Assembly: GCA_949775045.1 (NCBI GenBank)
Contig: OX459101.1
Coordinates: 1,852,501-1,916,500 of the forward strand
Direction: 5' to 3'
DNA: 64,000 nt
Source: Metridium senile
Taxonomy: Eukaryota; Cnidaria; Anthozoa; Actiniaria; Metridiidae
A model generated the notes under the pieces. The model saw nothing but the letters and a program-made list of their open reading frames with translations. It was not told the DNA's origin and did not search any database. The position numbers and the translations under genes are program-made. This document shows positions 36,722-48,700 of the stretch, one piece after another. The stretch's first letter is position 1; the number at the start of each line of letters is the position of its first letter.

Positions 36722-37235
36722 TTGATTGGTTGGTTGGTTGGTTGGCTGTTTTGTTGGTTTGTTGGTTGTTTTTTTAATTGGTTGTTTGGTTGGTTGGTTG
36801 GTTGGTTGGTTGGTTGGTTGGTTGGTTGGTTGGTTGGTTGGTTGGTTGGTTGGTTGGTTGGTTGGTTGGTTGGTTGGTTGGTTGGTTGGTTGGTTGGTTG
36901 GTTGGTTGGTTGGTTGGTTGGTTGGTTGGTTGGTTGGTTGGTTGGTTGGTTGGTTGGTTGGTTGGTTGGTTGGTTGGTTGGTTGGTTGGTTGGTTGGTTG
37001 GTTGGTTGGTTGGTTGGTTGGTTGGTTGGTTGGTTGGTTGGTTGGTTAGTTGGTTTGTTGGTTGGTCCGGTTTATTGTTTGATTGGTCGGTTTAAATAAT
37101 TGGTTGGTTGGCTGTTTTGTTGGTTGGCTGTTTTGTTGGTTGGTCGGTTTATTGTTTGATTGGCTGTTTTGTTTGTTGGTTGGTTTATTGTTTGAGTGGT
37201 TGGTTTATTGGTTAGTTGGTTGGTTGCATTGTACT
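36722..37235. repeat. (TTGG)n array
   Basis: About 260 bp of perfect TTGG in its core (36778-37050), flanked by degenerate units with 'ctgttttgttggttgg'. The 'GWLV' apparent ORFs are artefacts of a tetranucleotide repeat read in triplets. Confidence 0.97.
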
Positions 37236-38372
37236 TTCTCTTCGACACTAATATTTGTTTTTCGTCGGCAAATGTTGAAAGATTAAATAAAAAAGGGCCA
37301 ACTCCGGGTCTTAAAATCGCCGTAATTTTAGGCGATTTTAGCAAAAAGCTCCGAAAATGTAAGACGATTTTAGGCGATTTTGAACGAACTTATGACCCGG
37401 AATAAGCCTTAAAAAGAGTTTATAAACAAAACAAATATATATGTAAGCGCGCTACCAATGCTATTCAGGGATATTTACTCCAATGTTTATTGTCCATTGT
37501 ACCATTTTTTTTTGCTAATCGATTATTAGCATATGCACTGACAAATCTTCAAAGAAGTTTGTGTGTATTATTCAAACATAGTTTTCCGCCTCTATCAGTA
37601 ATTATTAACAAATCTCCAAAAGAGTTTGTTATGCTATAAACGTTTGACCATTTTCATTAAGGATGTGTTTGCTGAGCAATATTCCTGATTCGCGAAATCG
37701 GTGACTGAGATGTATTGACCATGCTAATTAACCGGTGATATCACCATTTTCAAAGCCGAAACAATAGTAAAATATATAGCAATGGTTTGAAATATTAGAT
37801 TTGACGATTTGAAACACGGACAAAAAGACTAAAATTTCCTCAAAAAGACGTCGGTAAATAGAGATAATTTTTAAAAAGTGTAAAAAAAGTGCAAAAAAAA
37901 AAAATTCGTTTTTTAAAAAACGCATTTAAAATTCTCATGCAATGCAAAGATATAAATTGTATATAAAATGGAAACTATGAAAAAAATTTATAAAATTATG
38001 GCTGAAAAAGAACGAAGAAAAATTGTAAAAACTGTGTATGTACATATCAGTAAAATATATTTATAAATCAATTTATATTTAGGAGTTAAATATTTAAGTG
38101 TTAAATATATTTAGGAGTTATATATTTAGGAGTTAAATAAAAATGTTTTTTTTTTTTCTAAAAAATATGGTTGTTCTAAAGCTTTGGTGACAGAGAGAGA
38201 AAGCCTAGCTTTCACCAAAATGTCCAGTAGCTGTCGGAATAGACAGGAATCACCTGTAGATGGAGGTGTTCAGTTCAAGTGGTAAGGTTTTCGCCAAAAA
38301 TTTACGAAAACAAGTGTATGAAAACAAGACTTCAATTACAAAATTTTACATATTCAACAGCAAAAGTCGTTA

Positions 38373-38587
38373 CAGTGCGAATCAAAAAACCGTGAGCACT
38401 CAGAAATAATTTTGAAATCGTTTATCGTTTGTTGAACACCTCAGAAACAACTATATCACCGCAAGACGTTTTACTGATGTGTAGTATGATAAATCTTTTG
38501 TAGTTAGAGTTCTGTGTGAGTTGTTCAACGAACAATAAACGATTTCTAAAATATTTCTAAGTGCCCAAGGTTTTTCAATTCGCACTG
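38373..38587. mobile_element. CAGTGCGA-family miniature transposon
   Basis: Ends 'cagtgcgaatcaaaaaaccg' and inverse complement 'ggtttttcaattcgcactg', with inner arms 'aaatcgtttatcgtttgttg' also inverted. TA lies at the left flank and TG at the right. Confidence 0.8.
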
Positions 38588-39723
38588 TGAAACAATATAT
38601 AGTGTTTAATATACGCTATAAAATTATCAAAAACTCACCATATATTCAAAACATGTCTTTAATTCTTGTGCGATGATGTTTCGTTTCGGAAAAAAAACAA
38701 CAGTTTTAATAACACGTCGTCCAATATAATGTCGAAATATTAATAACAGCAAGAGAGAGAGCAATTCATGTTATTCTAAAATTAGAAAAACTTGTTTGAT
38801 TGATTGGATTGCACAGGTTCCGGTAAACACAGAACTTCATTGGAAGTCATTTCGGCAGGGATGACGAAGGATGTACTTTCCTCAATATTTGTCTTTCATG
38901 GTTATTGCATTGAACAAATGTCTATTGTATATTTGACCATAATATAATGCCATGACCATAATATAATGCGCTGGCTAACAGAGTGACAAAACCAATCACT
39001 TATTTTTTGTATAGGAAACTGATAGGCTAAATTGCTTAAAAAAACAATTTTCTGACCGCATATCGGCAATATCATGGCGAGATAAATTATTTTATTTATT
39101 CATTTAGAAGGAGAAGAAAAAATATTTTGGGAAGGAGTTGAAAGAGGAGGAGTAGGAGGAAAAAAGGAGGAGGAGGAAGGTCAGACGGAAGATGAAAGGG
39201 ACGAGGAGAAGGAGAAGAACGGGAGGAGCCGAAGAATGAAAAAAGAACGACCATATAAAAGAGAATGTCAAGAAAAGCAAGGTTAGGAGGAGGAGGATTA
39301 AGAACAGGAGTAGGAGGAAGGTCAGACGGAGGAGGAGAGGGAGGAGGTGAAAGAGAAGGAGAAGGAGGAGCCGAAAAAGGAAAAAAGAACGACCATAATA
39401 TGAAACACAATGTCAAGAAAAACAATTAGACAAAATAACAAAAACAAATGAAAACGTAATCTTAAAATTATGCTTAGTTTTATTGTGAATATGACAATTA
39501 GAATAAAATTATAGTCCAGATAAAACCAAGCAAACCAAGCTATACATATTTACAAGCAAACAGCACATTTCCATCAGTAAAAAGTTGTAAGATTACACAT
39601 CTATACTATACAGTTGTCTCCAATTTTTAGTCGTGTAAAAAATTAAAATTATTTTTTTAAACATAAATATTTGTAAGAAACAGATTTTGTTTTCACAAAA
39701 ATTATAGTCTTCATTTAATTCTC

Positions 39724-39729
39724 TTTATT
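39724..39729 (-). terminator. Poly(A) signal of EFHC1
   Basis: AATAAA on the minus strand, 43 bp beyond the proposed EFHC1 stop, which supports that short last exon. Confidence 0.5.
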
Positions 39730-39771
39730 GTGATGATGTACAGATTAATAATGAAACTCTAAATCTTCAAT

Positions 39772-42700
39772 TCAAAATCTGAAAAAGAAAACAGACAGAA
39801 ATTATTAAAATGTCAAATTAAGTTATTTCTTTACTGTTCAAGCTTGGGCTTCCTTTGTTGATATGTGCAGAGATTTAGTTGGGGGGGAGGGGGGGGGGGG
39901 TGTAAGGATTTTTGCGGTGATGCGGATTTATGTTATTTTTGGTGCGTTTTTGCGTGTCATAGATATGTGCGGTTTTAAAAACCTTGCGGTTGCAGATTTT
40001 AGCAAATTTTGTCAATTTTTTGTGTGGCTTCCTTATGCCCCCCAGTTTCTCTCTGCCAAAATCAACACAGGTAACCCATCATTACCAATACTTATAAAGG
40101 TTTTTAGGGTTGTCTTAGTTTATCAAACCTTACCTTCTCTGGTATTCTGTCTTAATGCCGTTGTCCCTATTAAAACTTCTTGGGTCCGTATCTCCCTGTG
40201 GTACTGATGCTACAAGATCAGCTGTTGTAGTTGGAGGTCGACCATGGACTTCTCTGATGGAATTAATAGTCTCAATTGGATAGGTCTCGGCATGGGCTTC
40301 CAAATAGTTAAGCACATATTCATCAGCATTTAAAATCCTGAATCTATGTTTAAAGATCTGAACTATGCCACCAATACTAAAGTCTGCTGGAGTGTAAAAT
40401 GCAGGGTTGTCGACGGACGAGCCAGGTTTTGTTGCTTTGGTTCGCTCAAGGAATTTCCCTCCAATAATGCCAGCATTTCTGACTGGGGGTTCATATATTG
40501 TTAGCATGTCGTCAGCTAAGCGGTAAGAGATGATGAAACGGCGGCTCTTGTCTTCAGGTCGCACAGTTTCCTGGATTTTAAGGAAATACTGGGTTAGTGT
40601 GTTGGAACAACAATAATAGTTTATAATACTAACAATGATGATGATGACAGTGGTAGTAATGATGATGATGATGATGATAATAATGATGATGATGGGAACT
40701 GGTACAATAACAATGATGACAATGATTAAAATAATGATGATGATGATGAAAATAATGATGATGATGATGAAAATAATGATAATGATGATGAAAATAATGA
40801 TGATGACGAAAATAATGATGAAAATAATGAGAATGATGATGAAAATAATGATGATGATGAAAAAAATGATTTTGATAATGACAATGATGATAATAATGTT
40901 GACAATGATGATAACTCTCACATATAAATCGTAACTATAAATACATCTTATTCTCACCATAGATGCTGCATATCTTAGGACTTTGTGGTCATTTTCCAAC
41001 ATTTTGATAAAATCTTTCTTGGGAGGTTGAGGAATGAGAGAAAGACAGGACTGCAAACTGTCTTCAAGTGAGCCATACCCATTGTAAGGAGGAATGACCT
41101 ATGGCAGAGATAATTGAAGTTAGCAATCTATAAGTTCATCAATCAATCAACCAATCCATACATCCATAAATGAAGAAATACTATATATAGTTCTAACAGA
41201 TCATTAAATAAGATAAGTGAACAGTTAATACAATAAGCAATGTAGTTCTTCTACTATACACACCTTCTGGATAGCTTCTCTATCTGCATCTGAGATATCA
41301 ACAGATTTAAATTCAGAGATACCAAACTTGTTTCCATAGTAATCCATAGTGAACTTATCACAGCTGTAGAGCAAGAAACGTCGCCCAAGAAGATGAATAG
41401 TCTTTCCAACCATGAAGTCTCTGGGTGTAAACCAGTCTTTGATTTCATGGTCTGACAGCTCAAGGACACACGAAGGGAAAGATGCTGGAAAAAAATAATA
41501 ATAACAATAAATAAATGAACAAATGAATGACAGAGCTAGAGTAGAACAGACGCATTACTATTACAGTGGTTTTAGTCTTTTCATGAACTCAGACATTCGA
41601 ATGGCTAGTTGTGAAACATTTTTGCCTACTGCTAATTTTTTGGTGCCATTTATGTTTTTGATTTCCGACAGCCAAAAACATATTTCACAATGGAAATGGA
41701 ATATGTCTGAGTTTGCAGAAAGTTGAAAACTAAAGTAACAAATGGAAGGATGTATATAGGTGTAAAAATAACATGATTGTATTGTAAACCAGTACTAGAA
41801 TTATATTGATCATTGAATGAAACAAATGAGTTGGATGAGAAAACTTGGATATCCAAGGTCTTCTATATACTTACATTCAACGTTGTCTCTGTTTTTAGCA
41901 AGTTTCTGTCTACAGATTAAGACAGGGAAAGGATCTCTGCCATCGTTGGGTTTATGAACTTCTCTTATTTCAACTGTATCATCAACCAGGTAGTAATGGA
42001 GAATCTGATGGTGAACAAAAGGTACAATAAATATTTGTCCCATGTTTAATGACATTTGCAGCAAAATGAAAAGAAATATCAATAGGCACTTTGCAGCAAG
42101 AAGTCACATAAATGTCGAAATGCTCTTTCTATTTCTAGATCTGGACATCATTTTGGCACAGCTGATGGGTTTATTAAAGGTAGGTGGGGTCATGTGACCT
42201 GTAGCTGCAAAGGGCCTAGTGTCCTTTGATCTATAGGCCTAGATATATGTGGATAAAAACTACATAAATGACTTACACATGGTCTCATTTCTCCAAACAT
42301 GCTGTCCCTGTCGTCCCACACACAGAAAAACCTCAGCACCTGTCTATCCATCTTAATAAACTGTTTTAGTTTATCAAACTCAGATGGTGTTACATAAGAA
42401 CGCAGTGGTTGTTTACGAGACTCTGCGTAAGGGTCAGTGCTGATAGGCTCAGGAGGGTTGAGGTCTATTCCTTCGCTGGCCATGAATTCCTTGGAAAGAA
42501 AAAAGACAAAATTATTAAACATCTCAGTTTGTAATTTGAAGAAATAACCATTTTTATTATTCTCTTTAACCCCAACGAAGGGCTAAAGCTCGAAATGTCA
42601 GTAAAGTTTAGTCAACAGTTTTTATGGTGTTACAAATTTCATTCTATTACCTATCGTTTATATCAAATACCGACACAGCCTATACTAGTTTACTAGCTAT

Positions 42701-43721
42701 AAGTTAGTTTCCATTTATTTTATTAAGGTTATTAAAGTTGAACTGAAACTCTGATCGACAACCCTTTATACATCTCTTACCCTTGTCCAGCCATCACAAT
42801 CACATATAAAGAACACTTTGCCATAGAATGTCACACAGATTCCAAGGTCAAAGTCTTTCCAATGCCAGTATTCTCCAAGGTCGTTCTTGGGCAATCTTTG
42901 TCTTTTGATCAACTTGCCTTGAGGGATACCACTGGAACAATAACAACAAATCTCAGATAAAAACTTAGCATTTATTGGTACAAATTTGTACAAGTAAATT
43001 AGCTAAAAGATAGTTAAAAAGTTTTTTATAAGTTTATAGTAAATAAGTTAATAATAATAATAATGAAATTTATATAGATGTATTTTCAAATGACAGCTCA
43101 CCTGTTTTGCACTACTGGTTCAATCACAGCTATAGAATCATCTTCTAGATAATAATATATCTTTACAGGTCGTACTCTGTAGTATTCATTAGGAGATTCG
43201 TGAACAGTCTGTTTGAAGTAACCATGGAACAGCAACACCTTCTTGTCGAACGCGACATGAGCTGGCACAAAGCTCTCTGGAGGCGCTTGTACTTTTTGTC
43301 CGTAAGTAAGACTTGGCTTTAGGTTTGCTAGTTCGTCTAGTTCATCTTGCGTGAGTTGGTTTACGGGGATAGGATCGCCTCCGATTCCTACACTTGGAGC
43401 AACAGGGAGAGAGTAGCCATTTCGCCAGCCCAAAGTTTGAGATCGATGAAATTTTGCTTTCTAAAAAAACCAAGGCAAATTATATCTTAAATTACAAGAC
43501 TTTTAACGCAAATACCCATAAAATAAATTAACTCTCAGGAGCATTGCAAATAGTACTTTTTTAAGCTAGATTTTTAAGTGAATCAAACATTAAAAATTGA
43601 AAATAATCGAACTGCAAATTGTCCGGCCTTTTTTCTTCGATTACAAGAAAAATTACTGATTTTTAAATTAACTTACCGTTGGATCAGTAAAACTATTCCC
43701 TGGCAAGAATGGAAGAGCCAT
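39772..43721 (-). CDS. EFHC1: EF-hand domain-containing protein 1 (DM10 protein)
   Basis: Ciliary doublet microtubule inner protein. Exons 5' to 3': 43677-43721, 43102-43460, 42781-42931, 42277-42489, 41875-42004, 41264-41484, 40958-41098, 40134-40570, 39772-39778; one frame, 567 aa (human EFHC1 640). The start '[11 protein letters not shown]', then 'FHRSQTL', 'GIGGD' and 'HVAFDKKVL' match EFHC1 better than EFHC2. Three DM10 domains fall at about residues 82-186, 217-350 and 405-515 ('[14 protein letters not shown]', '[14 protein letters not shown]', '[13 protein letters not shown]'). After '[12 protein letters not shown]' a short tail ends in Arg-Phe-stop in a 7-nt coding part of the last exon, so the usual C-terminal EF-hand region is not encoded. 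The last exon is the weakest call. Confidence 0.93.
39877..40050. mobile_element. Dispersed element E, copy 1
   Basis: 'ttttgcggtgatgcggattt' to 'agcaaattttgtcaattttt', bounded by a G-rich start and 'ccttatgcccccc' end. Related blocks lie at 44216-44373 and, reversed, 61590-61785. It sits in EFHC1's last intron. Confidence 0.6.
40633..40915. repeat. GAT / AAAATAATGATGATGATG microsatellite
   Basis: Imperfect repeats filling the EFHC1 intron between exons 40958-41098 and 40134-40570. They cause a run-on Ile-rich frame joined to real coding on both sides. Confidence 0.93.
42570..42716. mobile_element. Dispersed element A, partial copy
   Basis: 'aacgaagggctaaagctcga' to 'actagctataagttagttt' in the EFHC1 intron upstream of exon 42277-42489. 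Confidence 0.7.
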
Positions 43722-45760
43722 TTTTCTGTTATTTTAAGACCTCTTTGCTGTATTTTATCTAGAGCAACTTGTTGTGCTTCTTCGTTCAAAACTTGACTAA
43801 ATACAACATGGAGATGTGGTTTCTATTTGGCGGCGTCTGTTGACATAGCAACACGAAACAACTGCTGATTGCATCATGGGTAATACCACAGGAAGCCCAA
43901 CACATACAAACGGGGGAAAAAAATTAAAAGTTTTGTAATTCCGATCAAAGGTTCCTTTTTTTTGCTTATTTAGTTGGAAAATATTAGAATTTTTACATTG
44001 CACAAACACAAAAAAATGAAACCTTACTTTTTATGAATTTTTTTTTCAACCCGAATATAATTTAAACTTAAAGATAATAACACACATTCTGGTGTATTTT
44101 TGTGTTTAATAGTATTTTCCTACATGTAAGTTACATACAGCATCTATGTGATATGTACATCTCATATTTATCTTATTACGGTTATAGAATAATATCTCAT
44201 TGAAATGTATATTAAGAGGGGGGCGTAAGGGGTTGCAGTAATGCCGTTTCGCGTTATTTTTTTCATTAATATCTGCAGTTTTACAAATGTTGTGGTTGTG
44301 GATTTAAGCAAATTTTGGTGCGATTGTGTGTTTTTGGCAATTTTTTGTGGGGTTTTGCAATCCCCCTTATGCCCCACTCATTAAAGCTTGATTACAATAG
44401 GAACAGTCTATCTAGCAACTATCAATATATACATTTTCATCTAATTAGTGTAGGAAACCACACGCCCTTGAGTACAATTTGTAATTAAAATAGGTAGGAG
44501 TCAATGTTTTGAAAATTTTACAAGCCTTTTTAATTTGATAACTTTCAAAACATCACAAGTATCTATTAATTATAAATTGCGATATTTTATTTATAATAAT
44601 ACTGAAAAACTAATTGGTACTCTGCAGAGTACAATTTATAAATTTAATTGTACTACTCTTGTCCAATCAGAATAGAGTAATTTTGTACAGTATAAGTATT
44701 TGAATACAGTGCTAAGAAAAGCAGGCCATAGGGTGCATGCCATAAATTTATGAAACAACTTCTATCTAAATACAGTGCTAAAAAAGCAGACACTATATTG
44801 GTTTTAATTTTCTAAGTAATTAATTAAGGTAGCTGGACATACTGTAAACCATATACAAAGTTATAAAACATTTCTTTTATGACAATAACATAATTTTCTC
44901 TGAAATCCTTGGTCAGAGTAATGGCCTTCTATACAGAGCTCCTCAAGGTCATCACATGTACAAAAATGTTTTAACAGTGCAATGATTTCTTTTGTTACTG
45001 CATGTTAAGGAAACACAGTAATCACAATTACAGAATAACAGGAATTTGAAAACAAAAGAACTAGAGTAAATAGTGCTAAACAAACTAGACTAAAGTGTAT
45101 TTTACAAGTTCATGAAAAAAAAAATACGGGTATGTTGTTGCAGATATAACATATATATCAAATATATTATCAATATATTACTGTGGTTGATATTAAATGA
45201 GTTAAACAAGAAACTTAAAGTAATCAATCAATCCAAAAAGAAATCAATTGAGCAAACTGTCATCCAACCAACAAACCATTAATAAACTAGTTGATGAATG
45301 AGTATATCAATCAATCAACTGAACAATCAGTCAACCAACCAACCAATCAATCAATCAACTGAACAATCAGTCAACCAACCAACCAACCAATCAATCAATA
45401 ATCAACCAATCAACTAAACAATCAGTCAACCAACCAACCAATCAATCAATCAACTGAACAATCAGTCAACCAACCAACCAACCAACCAATCAATCAATCA
45501 ACTAAACAATCAGTCAACCAACCAATCAATCAATCAACTGAACAATCAGTCAACCAACCAACCAACCAATCAATCAATCAATCAATCAACCAACTAAACA
45601 ATTAGTCAACCAACCAACCAATCAACCAATCAATCCATCCATCAATCAACCAGCCAACTGTTTGATCCAGTACCAATATAATTGTAATAACTACACAACA
45701 AAAAGACTTGGATATCAAAGAAGAAAGAAACAAAACAAAAAAACACATTTTCAACCCCAA
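43722..45760. other. Intergenic, EFHC1 5' flank and PTDSS1 3' flank
   Basis: No gene seen. It includes the EFHC1 promoter side (no clear TATA), element E copy 2 at 44216-44373, AT-rich DNA and the tetranucleotide array at 45221-45660. Confidence 0.65.
45221..45660. repeat. (AATC)/(AACC) minisatellite
   Basis: About six long units of 'caatcagtcaaccaaccaac' plus 'caatcaatcaatcaactgaa', about 55-70 bp each, ending about 100 bp from the PTDSS1 stop. Confidence 0.92.
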
Positions 45761-48700
45761 TCAGTTGACACCAGCTTGAGATTTTCGCGAACGTAACCTC
45801 GTCTTGTAACCAGAGTTAGCAGGAGTTATTAGCTCTGCACTTGAAGGATGTAGCAGATCTTTATCATTTTTATTTGCATGGCCGTTGGTGAATTCTACAT
45901 GGTGACCATTCATATTAGATCTCTTGTAATGATGGTCAATGTGATGATCACCCTCATCTACTGTGCCATTAGCATTCAGGTATTTAATTGTCTTGCTAGT
46001 TGAATCATCTGCAGGGATTTCTTCAAGGCTCCTTTGTCGATAGCCAAACTATGGTTGGATAAGTAAAATATATACAGTCAATGTCATTAGCATTATCCAC
46101 CAAAAATACATTAACATTACAGTGCGACTACTGAAACCGGGGCCGCCCAAACAAATTTAAAAAGAAATAGTTTTTTTTAGATCAAACAAAAAAATTGTAC
46201 AGGATACGTTCTCACCAGCAAAATGTTTCTTATTCAATCTTGATCTATTCCGTTCACAAATAATGAAATGTATTTATTTAGCATTTTAAGCAAAAAAGTC
46301 AAAAATCTGTAGAGATTCTATTGTTCATATTCTCGATCGTGATTGGATAATTAAGTTTTGGTGGCCCCGGTTTCAGTAGTCGCACTGTAAAAGATTCTGA
46401 AATGTCATGTGACATCACATAAGTTCTCTCTAAATGCTTGTTACTAGCATTGATTGTGAACATCGATTTTATCATACTTTTTCCATGTTTACTGTCATTG
46501 ATAGGACATACCAGTCTTATTGATATCAGGCAATTTATCTGAAGGGACTACACTAAAATTTAGCTATTAAGGTTTCATTCATTCATTCATACTGGTAAGT
46601 AAGAAGTTATGCATTTGAGAAATTTCAGACATAAAGATTGAAAATGAAACAATAGATGGAAGAAAATAGAAATTAGAAACAAATAGAAAGTAAAAAAGAA
46701 CAAGGCAAGAAAGGAAGAGGGAAAAATGAAGAATGATAATAACACAAGGGGATAAGAAAGCAAGAATAACTTATAAAAGATTAATGATCAACTAATTTAA
46801 AAAGTTTTAATTATATAATAAGTTAAAATTTTATTTTGTTTTCATTTATTATTACTTTTACTTTTTTTTAATCAATTATTGTTTTAAAGTTTAAAATGTT
46901 TTAATTTCTTACTTTCTTGAACCACCGTACTTTCTGCATAATAGCGGCTCGTACTGCTTTCTTTCCACCCTGTTTAAGTTTAGATTTTTAAGTTTTTTAA
47001 AGTTTAATGATAATTTAAAATGTTTAATACACCAAATTGAAAATTGGCATCCAATTGTAATAACTATTGTTCTTGACTGACTAGCCTCTCATACATGAAA
47101 ACTTTATTGTGTTCCAACGTGAACACGAGGCTAGCTAGTCAAGAGCAATCAAAGGAAGTCACCATATTCCAATTTGGTCTGTATGTTTTGCTTTAAGATT
47201 TTAAGTTTTTTAGAGTTTAGTTATGATATAAAACGTTTATTTATTATATTTTGAGTTTATGTTTTGAGTTTGTTTTAGCTTGAGTTTAGTATTTTATGTA
47301 TACCGGTAGACTACAATAATGGAAATATGGCGACCAATTTGAAACACTTTTGTTCTTGACTGACCAGCCCTGCTTACATGTGATAACTCTAGCTATTGTG
47401 TTCCAACGTGAACAGGAGGCTGGACAGACAAGAATAATGGCAGATCTATCCCTGTATTTTGATTCAGTCTATTATTCAGAATGTGTAATATAATTTAAAG
47501 TGTTAAAAATTTGTTTTTAACTTAGTCATTAAGAATCCAGAGACTGATAGAATTATATGACTTTAGTTTTTTATAAGTAGGTTTTGAGTTTTTGAATTAT
47601 TTAATGATCATGGTAATTATTTATTCATTCAATGTCTATATTTATTCAATTTTTTTCTCGATTTTTTTTATTCACTTCTGTATTTATTTGATTGTCTTTG
47701 GTTATTATTTATTATTGTTGTAGTTAACTAACCTTTGTTTTTGTCATAACCATGAAATACAGTACACCCATACTGATGACCAACTAGAAAAAAAATACAT
47801 CAACAATTAACAAATAATCATTAGTGAATAGTCCTACTAACAGCACAAACATTATCTTACTATCAGCATCATTTTTGCTGTTATCAGCATGACTAATATT
47901 ATTCAACTATTCATTGTAAATATCATTATGGATAGACACTGAAATGCAGCTTTAATTTCCCCATTTTTATAACTTTTTGTACTCAAAACATCTCTTAAAA
48001 ATTTGATATTATTATTACCATTTTCTTAATCATCAACATTATCATATTGCCATTATCATCATCATCATCAATATTATTATCAATCATTATTTCATCAGTT
48101 TCATCATCAATCATTATAACCATTATCAATCATTATCATAATCTTCACTTTTATCATCATCATTATTGCAGCCATTTGCATCATCATCATTTTTGATTTC
48201 CTTCTTACAGCCATCAACATCACCACAAGCATTACTCTCATCATCATCATCATCATCATCATCATCACCATCACCATCACCATCATGATCATGATCATCA
48301 TGATCATCATCAAATCTCTATTACCTGGAAGACCAGCCATAAAGCAATTTGTGTTATTTCAGTGTTCTTGAAAAGAGACAGTCCATACTTGATACAGATG
48401 AGGGCCTCCATCAGCATAATTGCACTAAGAAATATTGTCAAAAACAAGCTAATACCAAACACTATCTTTACTTGTAAGTTTCAAAATACAGACTTCAACC
48501 GTCAACGATAATGGTCCTGAAATCACGATCTGTGGTCAATAACTGATAATGCTATTGTAATAGAATACTTTAATAAGTATTTATAACAATATTTCTGTAA
48601 GCAGACTATAGGTTTAGCAAGTTTCCATTGTCCAAAAAAAACATTAAAAGTAATGTTTTGATTTGAGGCAGTTTTGAAACTTACAAGATTCAATTCATTT

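Larger units (their letters stand above)
31334..39771. other. Gene-poor 8.4-kb interval
   Basis: No recognised gene. Contents in order: foldback elements at 32221-32308 (partial), 32373-32494 and 32588-32719; mini-exon-like repeats at 32905-33946; SINE-like element D at 33343-33605; short repeats of 'tattatttattgtgggtctt' at 34620-34720; a CRE-motif array at 35935-36515; a TTGG array at 36722-37235; AT-rich filler with 'aggagttaaatatttaagtg' repeats near 38090; a CAGTGCGA element at 38373-38587; and purine-rich GGAGGA repeats at 39108-39410. Confidence 0.7.

Noticed and set aside
36596..37099. 167-codon plus ORF of 'VGWL' repeats resembling a membrane protein
   Set aside because: TTGG microsatellite; no non-repetitive flanks with coding character.
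38222..38281. Plus-strand frame starting 'MSSSCRNRQ' and ending at a GTAAGG donor-like site
   Set aside because: Looks exon-like, but no partner exon or family could be found, and a minus-strand reading is equally open.
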